A stretch of 64,000 bases of DNA from Rhizobium sp. R634 (GTDB lineage Bacteria > Pseudomonadota > Alphaproteobacteria > Rhizobiales > Rhizobiaceae). Every line of letters starts with the position of its first letter. Position 1 is the first letter of the stretch. Below are positions 16,597 through 26,304 of the stretch, in pieces. The stretch covers positions 185,089 through 249,088 of the forward strand of contig NZ_LOKW01000006.1 of NCBI RefSeq assembly GCF_002211305.1, read 5' to 3'. The translations under genes and the position numbers were made by a program. A model generated the notes under the pieces. The model had not been told where the DNA came from. It saw only the letters and a program-made list of their open reading frames with translations, and did not search any database.

Positions 16597-17370
16597 TTAA
16601 TGCAGGATCTGGCTGAGGAACAGCTTGGTGCGCTCGTGCTGCGGATTGTCGAAGAACTCGGCCGGCGAATTCTGTTCGACGATCTGCCCCTGGTCCATGA
16701 AGATGACGCGGTTGGCGACCTGGCGGGCAAAGCCCATTTCATGGGTGACGCAGAGCATGGTCATGCCTTCTTCGGCGAGGCCCACCATGGTGTCGAGCAC
16801 TTCCTTGATCATTTCAGGGTCGAGCGCCGAGGTCGGCTCGTCGAACAGCATGATCTTCGGGTTCATGCACAACGAGCGGGCAATCGCCACGCGCTGCTGC
16901 TGGCCGCCGGAGAGCTGGCCCGGGTACTTGTTGGCCTGCTCCGGGATCTTGACGCGCTTGAGGAAGTGCATGGCGATTTCTTCCGCCTGCTTCTTCGGCA
17001 TCTTGCGCACCCAGATCGGCGCCAGCGTGCAGTTTTCCAGGATCGTCAGATGCGGGAAGAGGTTGAAGTGCTGGAACACCATGCCGACTTCGCGCCTGAC
17101 CTCGTCGATCTTCTTCAGATCGTTGGTGAGCTCGGTGCCGTCGACGATGATCTTGCCCTTCTGGTGCTCTTCCAGGCGGTTGATGCAGCGGATCATCGTC
17201 GACTTGCCGGAACCCGACGGGCCGGCAATGACGATGCGCTCGCCGCGCATGACCTTCAGATTGATGTCGCGCAGCACATGGAAATCACCGTACCACTTGT
17301 TCATGTTGATGATTTCGATCGCCACTTCCGTTGCGGAAACGGTGAGCTTTTTAGCTGGAGCTTCAGCCAT
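16597..17370 (-). CDS. aapP: General L-amino acid ABC transporter, ATP-binding protein AapP
   Basis: A 257-residue ATPase of the polar amino-acid ABC family. Walker [10 protein letters not shown] is near residue 50, the Q-loop FQHFNLFPH near 98, signature LSGGQQQR near 155, Walker [13 protein letters not shown] near 175 and the switch His in VTHEMG near 210. It powers uptake through AapQ/AapM at the inner membrane. It is the last gene of aapJQMP, 17 bases after aapM. Length and order match the characterised Rhizobium leguminosarum Aap system. Confidence 0.96.
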   Translation of the reverse strand: MAEAPAKKLTVSATEVAIEIINMNKWYGDFHVLRDINLKVMRGERIVIAGPSGSGKSTMIRCINRLEEHQKGKIIVDGTELTNDLKKIDEVRREVGMVFQHFNLFPHLTILENCTLAPIWVRKMPKKQAEEIAMHFLKRVKIPEQANKYPGQLSGGQQQRVAIARSLCMNPKIMLFDEPTSALDPEMIKEVLDTMVGLAEEGMTMLCVTHEMGFARQVANRVIFMDQGQIVEQNSPAEFFDNPQHERTKLFLSQILH

Positions 17371-17387
17371 GATTGTTTTCCCTCATT

Positions 17388-18533
17388 TTATCGTTTGTGG
17401 CCGGTGTCGAGGTGACGTTCGATGAACGCCGAATAGCGCGACATGCCGAAGCAGAAAAGCCAGAAGGCGAAGCCGGCGAAGATCAGTCCCGTCAGCGGCG
17501 TTACTGCGGTTGCCCAATTCGGATCGGTGAAGAAGAAGCGAACGATGCCGAGCAGGTCGTACATGCTGATGATCGACACCAGGGAGGTATCCTTGAACAT
17601 GCCGATGAAAGTGTTGACGATGCCCGGGATCACCAGCTTGATCGCCTGCGGCAGGATGATCAGCCGCATCTTCTGCCAGTAGCCGAGGCCGAGCGAATCC
17701 GCACCCTCGAACTGACCCTTGGGAATTGCTTGCAGACCGCCGCGGATAACCTCAGCCATATAGGCGGAGGCGAAGATCGATACGCCGATGATCGCGCGCA
17801 GGAGCTTGTCGACCGTCCAGCCGGCCGGCAGGAAAAGCGGCAGCATGACGCTCGCCATGAAGAGGACGGTAATTAGGGGCACGCCGCGGACGACTTCGAT
17901 GAAGATGATGCAGACCGTACGGATAACAGGCATCTGCGAGCGCCTTCCGAGCGCCAGGATAATGCCGAGTGGGAAGGAGACCGCGATGCCGACGAAGGAG
18001 AGCACCAGCGTCACCATCAGTCCGCCCCAGCGCGGAGTCTCGACGACTTCCAGGCCGAATCCACCGTACAGCAGAACGAAGGAAACGATCGGCAGCACGA
18101 TGAAGAGCAGAATGGCGTTCAGGCCCTTGTGCGGCGCCGAAGGGATGAGCATCGGAACCAGCAGGAGTACGAAGAGAATGCCGACCAGTGTCGGCCGCCA
18201 ACGTTCGTCGATCGGGTAGCCACCGTAGATGATCTGGTCGAACTTGGCGTTGATGAAGGCCCAACATGCACCATTCCAACCGTCCGGCTGAATGCCGCCC
18301 TGAACGGTCGTGGCGCAGAAGGTGCGATCCGACCCGGTCCAGACCGCCTGCACGAAGAGCCAGTCGATCGCATGAAAGAGAGCCCAGGAAAGAAAGACCA
18401 GGGCCACGATGGTAAGGACCATGTCCGTCGGTGTCGCAAGCAGGTTGCGGCGGATCCAGGCTCCGGCACCCTTTTCTCCCGCGGGAGGCGGCTCCGGCGC
18501 CAGCATGGCGGTTCTGACGAAACTGTTGCTCAT
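17388..18533 (-). CDS. aapM: General L-amino acid ABC transporter, permease AapM
   Basis: A 381-residue integral membrane protein with about eight hydrophobic segments. The C-terminal half is the HisM/GlnP-type permease domain with the coupling loop [23 protein letters not shown], which contacts AapP. The N-terminal segments and a large periplasmic loop (about residues 60-115, with two Cys) are a known enlargement in Aap-type permeases. The ATG follows the aapQ stop with no gap (TAAATG), so translation is probably coupled. Confidence 0.95.
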   Translation of the reverse strand: MSNSFVRTAMLAPEPPPAGEKGAGAWIRRNLLATPTDMVLTIVALVFLSWALFHAIDWLFVQAVWTGSDRTFCATTVQGGIQPDGWNGACWAFINAKFDQIIYGGYPIDERWRPTLVGILFVLLLVPMLIPSAPHKGLNAILLFIVLPIVSFVLLYGGFGLEVVETPRWGGLMVTLVLSFVGIAVSFPLGIILALGRRSQMPVIRTVCIIFIEVVRGVPLITVLFMASVMLPLFLPAGWTVDKLLRAIIGVSIFASAYMAEVIRGGLQAIPKGQFEGADSLGLGYWQKMRLIILPQAIKLVIPGIVNTFIGMFKDTSLVSIISMYDLLGIVRFFFTDPNWATAVTPLTGLIFAGFAFWLFCFGMSRYSAFIERHLDTGHKR

Positions 18534-19736
18534 TTATCTCTCCACCAGCGCCATCTTGGCATTGAACCAGTTCATGAACAGCGAGGTCACGATACTGAGG
18601 CTGAGATAGATGACCATCCAGATGAGAATCACCTCGACGGACTGACCGGTCTGGTTCAGCGTCGTGCTGCCGACCGCGACGAGATCGGCAAAACCGATGG
18701 CGATCGCCAGTGACGAGTTCTTGGTGAGATTGAGATACTGGCTGCTCAGCGGCGGAATGATGATGCGAAAGGCCTGCGGGATCACGACGAGGCGAGTGAT
18801 CGACGAGGGATGCAGCCCAAGTGCGGCCGCAGCTTCCGTCTGTCCCTTCGGCACACCGCGAATGCCCGCGCGCACGATCTCGGCGATGAAGGCCGCGGTA
18901 TAGAAGGAAAGCGCCAGGAAGAGGGACATGAACTCCGGCCCGACGATGGAACCGCCGGTGAGGTTGAATTTGCCCGCGATCGGATAATCGAAGGAAAGCG
19001 GCATGCCTGCGAGCAGGAACGCAACAAGCGGCAGGCCGATCAGCAGTCCGGTCGAAACCCAGATCGTATGGAACGGCTGACCTGTTGCTGCCTGCCGGCG
19101 ATGCGCCCATCGAGCCGTCACGATGACGGCGACGATCGCGATGACGAAGGCGACGCCGACGAGCCAGAAAGCTTCACCGAAAATCGGCTTGGGGAAGGAA
19201 AGGCCGCGATTGTTGAGATACGATCCGAAAGGCAGATGCAGCGACTCGCGCGCGTTTGGCAGAACCGCCAGAACGCCGGAATACCAGAAGAAGATCACGA
19301 GCAGCGGCGGAATATTGCGAAACACTTCCACATAAACCGTGCACAGCTTGGCAATCAGCCAATTCCGCGATAGACGGCCAACGCCGACGATGAAGCCGAT
19401 GATGGTAGCGGTGATGATGCCGGTAACGGCGATCAGCAGCGTGTTCAGCAGGCCGACCAGCAGCGCCCGGCCGTAGGTCGAATCGCTTGAATAGGCGATC
19501 AGCGACTGGCCGACTTCGAAGCCGGCGCGGCCGTTCAGGAAGCCGAAGCCCGATGCGATGTTGGCGCGCGCCAGATTGACGGCAGTATTGTGCGCGACCC
19601 ACCACACGAAGGTGACCAGCAACACGATGGTAAGAACTTGGAAGAAGATACCCCGAACTCTCGGGTCGTAGAGGGCGGACTGAAAACTCCAGCCACTCCT
19701 GGGTATAGGTGTTGAACCCGCAATCTGGTGCGTCAT
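18534..19736 (-). CDS. aapQ: General L-amino acid ABC transporter, permease AapQ
   Basis: A 400-residue inner-membrane permease, partner of AapM. The coupling loop EIVRAGIRGVPKGQTEAAAALGL lies in the C-terminal third. Start choice is open: ATG 19736 gives the length known for AapQ, but an in-frame GTG at 19754 has AAGGAG eight bases upstream and the better ribosome site. The intergenic stretch to aapJ holds a hairpin that includes this Shine-Dalgarno. Confidence 0.94.
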   Translation of the reverse strand: MTHQIAGSTPIPRSGWSFQSALYDPRVRGIFFQVLTIVLLVTFVWWVAHNTAVNLARANIASGFGFLNGRAGFEVGQSLIAYSSDSTYGRALLVGLLNTLLIAVTGIITATIIGFIVGVGRLSRNWLIAKLCTVYVEVFRNIPPLLVIFFWYSGVLAVLPNARESLHLPFGSYLNNRGLSFPKPIFGEAFWLVGVAFVIAIVAVIVTARWAHRRQAATGQPFHTIWVSTGLLIGLPLVAFLLAGMPLSFDYPIAGKFNLTGGSIVGPEFMSLFLALSFYTAAFIAEIVRAGIRGVPKGQTEAAAALGLHPSSITRLVVIPQAFRIIIPPLSSQYLNLTKNSSLAIAIGFADLVAVGSTTLNQTGQSVEVILIWMVIYLSLSIVTSLFMNWFNAKMALVER

Positions 19737-19761
19737 ACCTGGCCAATTCCCCACGTTATGC

Positions 19762-19776
19762 GCTCCTTTTCGGAGC
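19762..19776. promoter_or_regulatory. Hairpin between aapJ and aapQ
   Basis: A 5-bp perfect stem (GCTCC/GGAGC) around TTTTC. In the operon transcript the GGAG of the aapQ Shine-Dalgarno is inside the stem, so it could damp aapQ translation or protect the aapJ 3' end, helping to make more binding protein than permease. The stem is short, so this is inference. Confidence 0.4.
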
Positions 19777-19836
19777 TTTTTTATAGGAGGAGGAAAGGCG
19801 GTCGCCCGCCCTTCCGGCTTTCATGCGTGATGCCGC

Positions 19837-20862
19837 TCAGCGAACCGGCGGTGCGTACTGAATGCCGCCCTTGTTCCAGAGAGCGTTGAGACCGCGTGCG
19901 ATCTTCAGCTGGCTGCCCTGGCCGATGTTGCGTTCGAAGGTTTCGCCGTAATTGCCGACGTTCTTGACGATGTTGTAGGCCCAGTCGTTGGCCAGGCCGA
20001 GATCGGTGCCGATCTTGGTATCGGCCTCGACGCCCAGGAAGCGCTTGATGTCAGGGTTCGGCGAGTTCTTCATGTCGTCGACATTCGCCTGAGTGATGCC
20101 GAATTCTTCGGCATTGATCATGGCATAGCCGACCCAGCTGACGATATCGAACCACTGGTCGTCACCCTGGCGAACGGCCGGAGCGAGCGGCTCCTTGGAG
20201 ATGATTTCCGGCAGGATCGTATGTTCGTCCGGGTTCTTCAGCGTCAGGCGCAGCGAATAGAGACCGGACTGGTCGGTCGTGTAGACGTCGCAGCGGCCGG
20301 CATCATAGGCGGCATTGACCTCGTCCAGCTTTTCGAAGACGACGGGGTTGTACTGAAGGTTGTTCGCCTTGAAGTAGTCGGCGAGGTTGAGTTCCGTGGT
20401 CGTACCCGACTGCACGCACACGGACGCGCCGGAGAGTTCGAGCGCCGACTTCACGTTCAGGCTCTTGCGGACCATGAAGCCCTGGCCGTCATAGTAGTTG
20501 ACGAAACGGAAGTTCAGGCCGAGAGCGGTGTCGCGGTTGATCGACCAGGTCGTGTTACGGGCGAGCACGTCGATTTCGCCGGACTGAAGAGCCGGAAAGC
20601 GATTGGCGGCGCTCAAGGGGGTGAACTTCACCTTGGTGGGGTCGCCGAAGACGGCAGCGGCGACAGCCTTGCAGAAGTCGACGTCGAAGCCGGCCCAATT
20701 GCCGGAAGCGTCAGGCGCGGCAAAGCCGGCGAGACCGGTGTTGACGCCGCACTGAATGAAACCCTTTGCCTTTACATCTCCAAGGGTCGTGGCTGAAGCA
20801 GCCGAGGTGCCAAGAGCGAAAACTGCTGCGCCGATCGCGGCCGACAGAAGCTTGTTCTTCAT
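19837..20862 (-). CDS. aapJ: General L-amino acid ABC transporter, periplasmic binding protein AapJ
   Basis: A 341-residue periplasmic solute-binding protein with signal peptide (AAIGAAVFALGTSAASA, cleavage near residue 25). The family 3 fold is seen in VKAKGFIQCGVNTGLAGFA, WAGFDVDFCKAVAAAVFGD and the hinge-region SGEIDVLARNTTWS. It captures amino acids with broad specificity and delivers them to AapQM. It is the first gene of the operon and is divergent from metC. Confidence 0.96.
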   Translation of the reverse strand: MKNKLLSAAIGAAVFALGTSAASATTLGDVKAKGFIQCGVNTGLAGFAAPDASGNWAGFDVDFCKAVAAAVFGDPTKVKFTPLSAANRFPALQSGEIDVLARNTTWSINRDTALGLNFRFVNYYDGQGFMVRKSLNVKSALELSGASVCVQSGTTTELNLADYFKANNLQYNPVVFEKLDEVNAAYDAGRCDVYTTDQSGLYSLRLTLKNPDEHTILPEIISKEPLAPAVRQGDDQWFDIVSWVGYAMINAEEFGITQANVDDMKNSPNPDIKRFLGVEADTKIGTDLGLANDWAYNIVKNVGNYGETFERNIGQGSQLKIARGLNALWNKGGIQYAPPVR

Positions 20863-21222
20863 TTTTTCCCAACCTTTTCCGTTGTCTTATCTTTTCTTGT
20901 GGGGAGTTCCGGCGAAAAACTCTGCCGCCCCCATTGTCTCGACACCCTCCCGGCGCGAGTGACTCTATCACAGTCGCAAATGTCACCATGGTCAAGTGTC
21001 GCCATCAATAATTGCGGCAAATTTCGGGATTTTGGTATATTGCGCCGCATTCCTGGGCTGCTGGCTACCAAATAGGCGGTCTCTTGCGGAAAAATAACGC
21101 GAAAATCCAAAATTTCGTGAAAACGGCGCGTTGCCTGTTCGCTGTCCTCGAGGGGTTGACCGGAACCGGCGAGGCGTCCAAATGTTCGCTTTCGCGCTCC
21201 TTCGCCAAAGGCCATTTCCGAC
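20863..21222. other. Regulatory region between aapJ and metC (360 bases)
   Basis: No gene is supported. It must carry the aapJ and metC promoters. An imperfect inverted repeat (CGCGAAAAT, 21098-21106, with ATTTCGTG, 21112-21119) lies about 105 bases before metC and may be a regulator site. The AT-rich stretch 21085-21125 stands out. I could not fix a consensus promoter. Confidence 0.45.
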
Positions 21223-22413
21223 ATGAAAGATAAAGACAGTTTGCTGCAGAACGCCGGCATCAACACCCGCCTGACCCATATCGGCAACGATCCATTCGAT
21301 TATCACGGCTTCGTCAATCCGCCGGTCGTGCATGCTTCGACGGTGCTGTTTCCGAATGCCCGCACGATGGAGACGCGGGCGCAAAAATACACATACGCCA
21401 CCCGCGGCACGCCGACGACGGATGCGCTCTGCGAGGCGATCGACGCACTTGAAGGTTCGGCCGGCACGATCCTCGTTCCGTCGGGCCTTGCGGCCGTCAC
21501 CATTCCGTTCCTAGGTTTCGTCGCCACTGGCGACCATGCGCTCGTCGTCGATTCGGTTTACGGCCCGACCCGTCATTTCTGCGATACGATGCTGAAGCGT
21601 CTCGGCGTCGATGTAGAATATTATGACCCGTCGATCGGCGCCGGCATCGAAGCGCTGTTCCGGCCGAACACCAAGATCGTCCACACCGAGGCGCCCGGAT
21701 CCAATACCTTCGAGATGCAGGATATTCCGGCGATCTCGGCGGTTGCGCACCGCCACGGCGCCGTCGTCATGATGGACAATACCTGGGCGACGCCGCTCTA
21801 TTTCAGGCCGCTCGATCACGGCGTCGACATTTCCATCCATGCGGCGACCAAATATCCGTCCGGCCATTCCGATATCCTGCTTGGAACGGTTTCGGCCAAT
21901 GCCGAGCACTGGGAGCGGCTGAAGGAGGCGAACGGCGCGCTCGGCATCTGCGGCGCTCCCGACGATGCCTATCAGATCCTGCGCGGACTGCGCACCATGG
22001 GCCTGCGCCTCGAGCGGCATTATGGAAGCGCGCTCGCGATCGCCGAATGGCTGGAGGGCAGGGAGGACGTCGCCCGCGTGCTGCATCCGGCCCTGCCGAG
22101 TTTTCCCTCCCACCATATCTGGAAGCGCGACTTCAAGGGTGCGAGCGGCATCTTCTCCTTCGTGCTTGCCGCGGGCAGTCCCGAGAAGTCCAGGGCGAAG
22201 GCGCACGCCTTCCTCGACGCGCTTCAGGTTTTCGGTCTCGGCTATTCCTGGGGCGGCTTCGAAAGCCTCGCTTTGCACGCCAACCTCAACGACCGCAAGG
22301 TCGCCAAGGCGCCGACGGAAGGCCCAGTCATCCGTCTGCAGATCGGCATCGAGGATGTGGCCGACCTCAAGGCCGATATCGAACGGGGTTTTGCCGCCGC
22401 AAGCGCCGTCTGA
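21223..22413 (+). CDS. metC: Cystathionine beta-lyase
   Basis: A 396-residue PLP enzyme of the Cys/Met metabolism family that splits cystathionine to homocysteine, pyruvate and ammonia for methionine synthesis. Landmarks: YATRGTPTTDALCEAIDALEG, GTILVPSGLAAV, MMDNTWATPL and the PLP-lysine segment HAATKYPSGHSD near residue 210. The overall pattern fits MetC better than cystathionine gamma-synthase, but the family is hard to split by eye. The upstream ribosome site is weak. Divergent from aapJ. Confidence 0.9.
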   Translation: MKDKDSLLQNAGINTRLTHIGNDPFDYHGFVNPPVVHASTVLFPNARTMETRAQKYTYATRGTPTTDALCEAIDALEGSAGTILVPSGLAAVTIPFLGFVATGDHALVVDSVYGPTRHFCDTMLKRLGVDVEYYDPSIGAGIEALFRPNTKIVHTEAPGSNTFEMQDIPAISAVAHRHGAVVMMDNTWATPLYFRPLDHGVDISIHAATKYPSGHSDILLGTVSANAEHWERLKEANGALGICGAPDDAYQILRGLRTMGLRLERHYGSALAIAEWLEGREDVARVLHPALPSFPSHHIWKRDFKGASGIFSFVLAAGSPEKSRAKAHAFLDALQVFGLGYSWGGFESLALHANLNDRKVAKAPTEGPVIRLQIGIEDVADLKADIERGFAAASAV

Positions 22414-22423
22414 CCGCGGCGCC

Positions 22424-23578
22424 TTAGGGCAGGCGCACGGCCTTGTAGCCGTAGATCCAGTCGAGATCCGCCGCCAGGCTTTGCGGCGGCTTGAGGCCGA
22501 GCACGAGATCGCGGCCGATCCGGATCGGCCCCTTGGCATGATAGGCGAACTGGTTGAAGGCGCCGCGCTGGCGAAGCCTTGCGATGCGCGGCGCGCGATG
22601 TTTTTCGAAAAGCGCCAGCGCTTCCGATATCGGGCGGTCCGAAAGAAAGCCGGCAAGCTCGTAAGCGTCTTCGATCGCCATCGCCGCGCCCTGCGCGGCA
22701 AATGGCATCATCGCATGGGCGGCGTCGCCGATCAGCACTGTCCTTCGGCCATCGTGCCACGCGCCTGCGGTGGTTTCGAACAGCGGCCAGAAGGTCAGGT
22801 TCGCCTGTCTTTCGAACAGCGACAGGATGGCGGCGTTCCAGCCGGAAAGACGCTTCCGCAGCTGCACGCGCTGCTCGGCCGTCGGCTCACTTTGCCAGGT
22901 CTGCGGCGCGAGGTTGCCGGCGGTGATCGCCACCATGTTGAAGCTGCCGGTTTCCTTCAAGGGATAGCTGACGAGATGCGCCGAGCCGCCGAGAAAGGCC
23001 GAGACGGATGTCCGATCGAGAAAGGCGGGCGCTTCCGCTTCGGCAATGGTGAAGCGGTAGGCGATATTGCCGGAAAAACGCGGCGAGGGGCTGCCGGGAA
23101 CGGATTGCCGGAGCTTTGACCAGACACCGTCCGCGCCGATGACGAGATCGGCGGCGCGCTCCAGCGGCGGCAGGCCAGCCTCGATCCGCACGCCGAGATG
23201 AAGCCGGCAAAGCGGATCGGCCTCGACCGCAGCCAGCAGGGCCTTCTGCAATGTCGTGCGATGCAGGACGCCATAGGGCGCCCCCCAGCGTTCCCGCGCG
23301 AATTTGCCCGACGGCACCGCCGCAAGCTGGCGCAGCGAACTGCCCGATATCAGCCGGATCGTGTCCGGCTCGAGCCAGACCTTCGACAGCCCTTCCAGAA
23401 TGCCGAGTTCGTCAAGGATGCGGGAAGCATTCGGCGATACCTGCAGCCCGGCGCCGACCTCGGTGAGTTCGCCTGCCTGCTCGAAGATTTCCGAGCTGAT
23501 GCCGCGACGCGAAAGCGAAAGGGCCGCGGCCAGTCCTGATATACCGGCGCCGATGATGGCGGCATGTTCGGCAGGCAT
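22424..23578 (-). CDS. FAD-dependent monooxygenase (salicylate hydroxylase-like)
   Basis: A 384-residue flavoprotein hydroxylase. The N-terminal FAD-binding GAGISGLAAALSLSRRG is at 10-26, a DG-type motif GADGVWSKLR sits near 155, and the second FAD motif LIGDAAHAMMPFAAQGA is near 283. It would use NAD(P)H and oxygen to hydroxylate an aromatic substrate. The substrate cannot be told from sequence, and no aromatic catabolism genes are adjacent. It is convergent with metC, 10 bases apart, and lies 28 bases downstream of the zinc-finger gene on the same strand. Confidence 0.87.
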   Translation of the reverse strand: MPAEHAAIIGAGISGLAAALSLSRRGISSEIFEQAGELTEVGAGLQVSPNASRILDELGILEGLSKVWLEPDTIRLISGSSLRQLAAVPSGKFARERWGAPYGVLHRTTLQKALLAAVEADPLCRLHLGVRIEAGLPPLERAADLVIGADGVWSKLRQSVPGSPSPRFSGNIAYRFTIAEAEAPAFLDRTSVSAFLGGSAHLVSYPLKETGSFNMVAITAGNLAPQTWQSEPTAEQRVQLRKRLSGWNAAILSLFERQANLTFWPLFETTAGAWHDGRRTVLIGDAAHAMMPFAAQGAAMAIEDAYELAGFLSDRPISEALALFEKHRAPRIARLRQRGAFNQFAYHAKGPIRIGRDLVLGLKPPQSLAADLDWIYGYKAVRLP

Positions 23579-23606
23579 TGTCTGTCCGATCCAGATTCTG
23601 GACGGA

Positions 23607-23852
23607 TTACGCCGCCTTCACGTGAAAGACGCAACCGGCCGGATTGGTCTGGCTGGGCTTGAGCGAGGAATTGAAGCGATAGAGCGTCGAGCAGTAGGAA
23701 CAGACTTTCTCGTTGTCGTCGCCCATGTCGATGAAGATATGCGGGTGGTCGAAGGGAGCCGAGGCACCGGTGCACATGAATTCCTTGACGCCGACTTCGA
23801 TAACGCGGTGACCGCCGTCATTCTGGAAGTGGGGGATGTTGTGGCCGGCCAT
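23607..23852 (-). CDS. CHCC-type zinc-finger protein (NDUFS6-like)
   Basis: An 81-residue protein of the zf-CHCC family (PF10276). The ligands are visible: Cys in EFMCTGA, His in FDHPHIF and the pair CSYC. Mitochondrial NDUFS6 has the same zinc site, and the alphaproteobacterial homologue is a supernumerary complex I subunit in Paracoccus. The start at 23852 follows GGAG; the open frame extends upstream without support. It may be cotranscribed with the FAD monooxygenase, though no functional link is clear. Confidence 0.87.
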   Translation of the reverse strand: MAGHNIPHFQNDGGHRVIEVGVKEFMCTGASAPFDHPHIFIDMGDDNEKVCSYCSTLYRFNSSLKPSQTNPAGCVFHVKAA

Positions 23853-24010
23853 ATTGCTCTCCGAATGCTTAGAAATGTGGGCGGACTTTATAAGCCTTCG
23901 CCGCAAATGTGTAGAGCCAAAGCGCCGAGCCGGTCACAGTTTTTGGGCACAGTTTTTGGCTTCACGCTGACTGGCGGCTCGATTATGGTCGCGCCAAAAA
24001 GGAAGACCCG

Positions 24011-24796
24011 ATGAACCTGAACACGCCCGCCTTTTCAAGCTTCACCCATGATGGATTGAAACTTGCCTTTTTCGACGAAGGCGATCCGTCCGGCGTGCCT
24101 GTCTTGTTGATCCACGGTTTCGCCTCGACGGCGAACGTCAACTGGGTGCATCCGGGCTGGCTGAAGACGTTGGGGGATGCCGGCTATCGGGTGATCGCCA
24201 TCGACAATCGCGGTCATGGCGCAAGCGACAAGCCGCACGACGCCGAAGCCTATCGCCCCTGGGTCATGGCCGGCGACGCGATCGCCTTGCTCGATCATCT
24301 CGGCATCCCGGAGGCCAATATCATGGGCTATTCGATGGGCGCGCGCATTTCGGTCTTTACGGCGCTCGCCAATCCGCATCGTGTCCGGTCCCTTGTGCTC
24401 GGGGGCCTCGGCATCGGCATGACCGACGGCGTCGGCGACTGGGACCCGATCGCCGATGCGCTGCTTGCTCCCTCGCTCGACGAGGTGACGCATGCCCGCG
24501 GCCGGATGTTCCGCGCCTTCGCCGAGCAGACGAAGAGCGACCGCGTCGCCCTTGCCGTCTGCATTCGCGGCTCGCGTGATCTCGTCGCCCGATCGGACAT
24601 GGGCAGGCTCGACATGCCCACTCTGATCGGCGTCGGCACGAAGGATGATATCGCCGGTTCGCCGCAGGAACTGGCGGCGCTGATGCCGAATGCCGAAGCG
24701 CTCGATATTCCCGGCCGCGATCATATGCTCGCCGTCGGCGACAAGGTTTTCAAACAGGCGGTGCTGGCCTTCTACGCAAAGGTCGCCGAGGGGTGA
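24011..24796 (+). CDS. Alpha/beta hydrolase
   Basis: A 261-residue alpha/beta-hydrolase-fold protein. The oxyanion-region HGF (LLIHGFAS) is near 35, the nucleophile elbow GYSMGAR near 105, an acidic residue in VGTKDD near 215, and the catalytic His in GRDHMLAV near 240. No signal peptide is visible. Substrate is unknown; esterase or C-C hydrolase are both possible. It is divergent from the zinc-finger gene and ends 140 bases before cysE. Confidence 0.86.
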   Translation: MNLNTPAFSSFTHDGLKLAFFDEGDPSGVPVLLIHGFASTANVNWVHPGWLKTLGDAGYRVIAIDNRGHGASDKPHDAEAYRPWVMAGDAIALLDHLGIPEANIMGYSMGARISVFTALANPHRVRSLVLGGLGIGMTDGVGDWDPIADALLAPSLDEVTHARGRMFRAFAEQTKSDRVALAVCIRGSRDLVARSDMGRLDMPTLIGVGTKDDIAGSPQELAALMPNAEALDIPGRDHMLAVGDKVFKQAVLAFYAKVAEG

Positions 24797-24936
24797 CATC
24801 GCCGGTGACATGATCGTGATGGCGAACAGCCATGCTAAAAAACCATGGCGGCGGCACCCATTTATGTTATTGGCGTTTTCCTCTATATATTGGCATTCCG
24901 AAAACGGCATTCCTGTTGGCAGCAAGGAGAGCGGCG

Positions 24937-25770
24937 ATGGTCGCAAAGACAGACATTCGTGCTTTTGAGGCTGGCCATCCCTTGAAGGTGATGGATCCCA
25001 TCTGGGACAGCCTGCGGGAGGAAGCACGGATCGCGGCCGAAAACGACCCGGTTCTCGCCGCCTTCCTGTATTCGACTGTCATCAACTACCGTTCGCTCGA
25101 GGAATGCGTCATCCATCGCATCTGCGAACGTCTCGATCATCCCGATATGCAGGCAAACCTGCTTCGCCAGACCTTCGAGGAAATGCTCCTCGACTGGCCG
25201 GAGTGGAGCTCCATCCTGCGCGTCGATATCCAGGCCGTCTACGACCGCGATCCCGCCTGCCTGCGCTTCATGGAGGCGGTGCTCTATTTCAAGGGTTTCC
25301 ATGCGCTGCAGACGCACCGTCTGGCTCATTGGCTGCTGAACCGCGGCCGGCGCGATTTCGCGCTTTATCTGCAAAGCCGCTCCTCCAGCGTCTTCCAGAC
25401 CGACATCAATCCGGCGGCGCGTATCGGCAAGGGCATCTTCCTCGATCATGCGACGGGCCTCGTCGTCGGTGAGACGGCGGTCATCGGCGACAACGTCTCG
25501 ATCCTGCATGGCGTCACGCTCGGCGGCACGGGCAAGGAAGGCGCCGACCGCCACCCGAAGATCGGCAGCGGCGTCATGATCGGCGCCGGCGCGAAGATCC
25601 TCGGCAATATCGAGATCGGCTATTGCTCGCGCGTTGCCGCCGGTTCCGTCGTGCTCAAGGCGGTGCCGCCGAAGAAGACGGTCGCAGGCGTTCCGGCCAA
25701 GGTCGTCGGCGAAGCTGGTTGTTCCGAGCCGTCGCGCAACATGGACCAGGTGATCGGCGCCGATATCTGA
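24937..25770 (+). CDS. cysE: Serine O-acetyltransferase
   Basis: A 277-residue enzyme that acetylates serine with acetyl-CoA, the first step to cysteine. The N-terminal helical domain (about 1-145) is followed by a left-handed beta helix of hexapeptide repeats (IGKGIFLDHATGLVVGETAV, ILHGVTLGGTGK). The catalytic His/Asp lie in DHATG and the HGVTLGG loop. It ends in Ile (GADI), as expected for the tail that docks in CysK. The start at 24937 follows AAGGAG; longer upstream frames lack it. Feedback inhibition by cysteine is usual for the family. Confidence 0.95.
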   Translation: MVAKTDIRAFEAGHPLKVMDPIWDSLREEARIAAENDPVLAAFLYSTVINYRSLEECVIHRICERLDHPDMQANLLRQTFEEMLLDWPEWSSILRVDIQAVYDRDPACLRFMEAVLYFKGFHALQTHRLAHWLLNRGRRDFALYLQSRSSSVFQTDINPAARIGKGIFLDHATGLVVGETAVIGDNVSILHGVTLGGTGKEGADRHPKIGSGVMIGAGAKILGNIEIGYCSRVAAGSVVLKAVPPKKTVAGVPAKVVGEAGCSEPSRNMDQVIGADI

Positions 25771-25905
25771 GCGCCATTGGAAAAGGAATAGGAAGTCGGC
25801 GGAACCGGGCGGGGACAGACCACGCCAAGTGGCAACCTTGCCTTTACACCGCTGCTTTTCCTGTGCAAGAAGCGGCCAATCAAGACCGCTTACGGAGATG
25901 ACAGA

Positions 25906-26109
25906 GTGAAGCCAGAAGAAATCAAGAAGCTCGACGCCTATTTCAAACGTACGCTCAACCCGCAGATCGTCGTCAAGGCGCGTCCGCGCAAGAATGATTC
26001 TGCGGAAGTTTATCTCGGCGAAGAATTTCTGGGCGTCGTCTACGTCGATGATGAGGACGGTGACCGCTCCTACAACTTTTCGATGGCCATTCTCGACGTC
26101 GATCTTTAA
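25906..26109 (+). CDS. DUF3126 family protein
   Basis: A 67-residue protein starting MKPEEIKKLDAYFKRTLNP and containing EVYLGEEFLGVVYVDDEDGD. It matches the small conserved DUF3126 family of alphaproteobacteria, whose function is unknown. The start codon is GTG, with GGAG eight bases upstream. No signal or membrane segment is seen. A strong terminator follows. Confidence 0.85.
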   Translation: MKPEEIKKLDAYFKRTLNPQIVVKARPRKNDSAEVYLGEEFLGVVYVDDEDGDRSYNFSMAILDVDL

Positions 26110-26129
26110 TCGCGTTCGAAAGCTTCAAG

Positions 26130-26163
26130 AAGGCCGGGCGGCGCGATCCGCCCGGCCTTTTTT
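26130..26163 (+). terminator. Factor-independent terminator
   Basis: A perfect 11-bp stem (AAGGCCGGGCG/CGCCCGGCCTT), 8-base loop and T-run. It ends the DUF3126 transcript. Confidence 0.9.
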
Positions 26164-26304
26164 CGTTTTTTTGCCCTCGAGTGAAAATTTATTTAAAGCC
26201 TCCGGTTGTGGCATTCTGATATATATTAGCAAAATCAATTAAAGACGTACGTGCCCCGGCGCGCAGGCTTTGTTTTATAATTGTCATGCAACTTTTTAGT
26301 GTTT

